Below, piece by piece: positions 61,482 to 64,000 of a stretch of 64,000 nucleotides of DNA. The translations under genes were made by a program, and so were the position numbers. Source of the stretch: Streptomyces catenulae (GTDB lineage Bacteria; Actinomycetota; Actinomycetes; Streptomycetales; Streptomycetaceae); NCBI RefSeq assembly GCF_000718015.1, contig NZ_JODY01000025.1, positions 1 to 64,000 of the forward strand. Direction: 5' to 3'. The stretch's first letter is position 1. The number at the start of each line of letters is the position of its first letter. The notes beneath the pieces are model-generated. The model was not told the origin of the DNA. It made no database searches and saw nothing but the letters and a program-made list of their open reading frames with translations.

Positions 61482-61807
61482 GGCCGTGTGATCCCCCGGG
61501 TCGTCCCCGCCGCCGGATCGGTGGGGAGAGGTCGTCGTTGAGCGGTGGAGCGGGGACGTCCGCGGCGTACCGAGGTGGTCCGCACGCTCCCGCCGCGGCC
61601 CGGCGGACGGGCAGGAACGTGCGGCACGGCCCGGGGGCCCGGTGCGGACGCCGGGCCCCCCGCCGCGCTGCGTCCGCACACCGCAGTGTGGAGCACGCGC
61701 CGACTTTCCGGAATAACTTCCGGAAAAAATTCTAGAAAATTCTCCTATGCTGGTCCGCGAGGTGCCCGCGGGGCGCCGGACCCCGAACCGGGAGCGAGGC
61801 GACGGCG
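61482..61807. promoter_or_regulatory. Divergent promoter region with TetR-type inverted repeats
   Basis: 326 bp between the kinase (minus) and TetR (plus) genes. TTTCCGGAA-TAAC-TTCCGGAAA (61705-61726) is a perfect inverted repeat, followed by the palindrome TTCTAGAA (61730-61737) and a -10-like TATGCT (61746-61751), in an A+T-rich pocket. It is probably the TetR operator and promoter. The rest is G+C-rich with nothing recognised. Confidence 0.6.
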
Positions 61808-62398
61808 ATGAGCCCGAAGCAGCAACGCGGCGCGGCCACCGCCGCGCAGGTCCTCGACCGCGCGCTGGAGATCTACGCGGCGGACGGCGAAGCCGGTCTC
61901 ACGCTGGGCGCGATCACCGCGGCCAGCGGCGTCAGCGCGGGCAGCATCTACCACCACTTCGGCAGCCTGCCGGGCGTCCTGACCGCGCTGGCGCAGCGCT
62001 GGCTGGCCCGGCTGCTGACGGAGCTGACCGCCGCGCTGGAGCAGGTGCCGGACGCGCGCTCCGGCGTCCGGGCGGTGGTCCGGGTCTATCTCCGCTTCGT
62101 CCAGGAACACCCGGACGCGTCCCGGCTGATGCACTCGGCCCCCGTGGACCGCGAGGCGATGGCGCGCGCCCCGCAGCTCCGCGGCTCCCAGGAGGCCCGC
62201 CTCGCCCCGCTCGCCGCCTGGCTCCACGCCCATCAGCAGGCCGGTGAACTGGCCGAACTCCCGCTCCCCGTCCTCGAATCCCTGATCCTGGGCCCGATCA
62301 CCGCCGTCGCCCGCCGCTGGCTCTCCCTGGGCGACGTCGACCTGGACACGGCCGTACGGGAGATGCCGGAACGGATCTGGCGGTCGGTGAGCGCGTAG
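61808..62398 (+). CDS. TetR-family regulator
   Basis: A 196-residue regulator: N-terminal helix-turn-helix (AAQVLDRALEIYAADGEAGL, ASGVSAGSIYHHFGSLPGVL) and an all-helical ligand domain (VRAVVRVYLRFVQEHPDASR). Divergent from the kinase gene, with a perfect inverted repeat in its own promoter region, so autoregulation is likely. The target genes are unknown. Confidence 0.93.
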   Translation: MSPKQQRGAATAAQVLDRALEIYAADGEAGLTLGAITAASGVSAGSIYHHFGSLPGVLTALAQRWLARLLTELTAALEQVPDARSGVRAVVRVYLRFVQEHPDASRLMHSAPVDREAMARAPQLRGSQEARLAPLAAWLHAHQQAGELAELPLPVLESLILGPITAVARRWLSLGDVDLDTAVREMPERIWRSVSA

Positions 62399-62552
62399 CC
62401 GTACGGGGCGTCAACTCCCTTGGCATGGCTGCCAGTTGGGAGCGGGTGCGGTTGGGGAGAGGGTGCGGTGCCGCGCCGGACCTCTCCGGTACAAGGGGAA
62501 CCGTCAACCCGCGCCGCCGCTCGCCGAGGAGTAGCCGCCGGGCCCCGGAACG

Positions 62553-62592
62553 CGCCCGGGCCCCGCGGACCGGAGTCCGCGGGGCCCGGGCG
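62553..62592. terminator. Strong terminator between TetR and argG
   Basis: Perfect 18-bp inverted repeat CGCCCGGGCCCCGCGGAC / GTCCGCGGGGCCCGGGCG with loop CGGA, between the convergent stops. Confidence 0.9.
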
Positions 62593-62615
62593 GGCGGGGA
62601 GTACCCCGGTGCCGC

Positions 62616-64000
<1,385 letters not shown>

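Overview
The window is high-G+C actinobacterial DNA, most likely a Streptomyces chromosome. Reasons: very strong third-position G/C bias, frequent GTG starts and 4-nt start/stop overlaps, rare TTA codons, an XRE/DUF397 pair, a SpoIIE-type phosphatase, a zinc-independent L32 with a Zur-like box, an LAxTG surface protein and a standard housekeeping block (upp, tadA, tRNA-Ser, argG).

Layout. 1-9.8 kb: potassium region with kdpF-kdpA-kdpB (minus strand, kdpB running off the left edge), two large KimA-like APC-superfamily permeases and a DUF389 membrane protein. 10.1-16.3 kb: PAS/GAF/SpoIIE phosphatase, XRE/DUF397 pair, and a divergent LysR/MFS pair. 16.5-21.6 kb: a translationally coupled four-gene minus-strand operon of a class III cyclase-like protein (PycC-like), an NTPase with an altered P-loop, a protein of unknown function and a DUF5706 (PycTM-like) membrane effector. 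21.8-25.9 kb: ATP-grasp ligase, Lrp regulator, and a ddaH-rocD arginine/ornithine pair. 26-33.3 kb: flotillin pair, MarR / P450 / ferredoxin / PadR, secreted protein, MmyB-type regulator and zinc alcohol dehydrogenase. 33.4-39.9 kb: rpmF paralogue, LAxTG protein, sigma factor and partner, LytR_C protein, upp, small conserved proteins, tadA and tRNA-Ser(CGA).

39.9-49.2 kb looks like an insertion at tRNA-Ser. It holds a 1744-residue caspase-like / NTPase / WD40 protein coupled to an alpha/beta hydrolase, both with TTA codons, then a 1.1 kb gene-poor stretch with an A+T-rich inverted repeat, then a GT-C type membrane glycosyltransferase. It ends at a diverged copy of the tRNA 3' end plus its terminator.

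49.9-54.4 kb is a terminal-alkyne amino acid cluster of the bes type: radical halogenase (H-x-G motif), haem-oxygenase-like oxidase, PLP enzyme and a convergent ATP-grasp ligase. No besE-like hydroxylase is visible, so propargylglycine or its gamma-glutamyl dipeptide is the inferred product. 54.8-64 kb holds secreted proteins, a MerR/MFS pair with a perfect palindrome between them, a scabin/pierisin-like secreted ADP-ribosyltransferase, a receptor Ser/Thr kinase with tandem linker repeats, a TetR regulator and argG (running off the right edge).

The best candidates for an undescribed system are the four-gene cyclase/NTPase/unknown/DUF5706 operon, in which cyclase and NTPase share an N-x-N-x-GTVHGGQ motif, and the tRNA-linked caspase-WD40/hydrolase operon. 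All functions are assigned by reading motifs; no database search was run.
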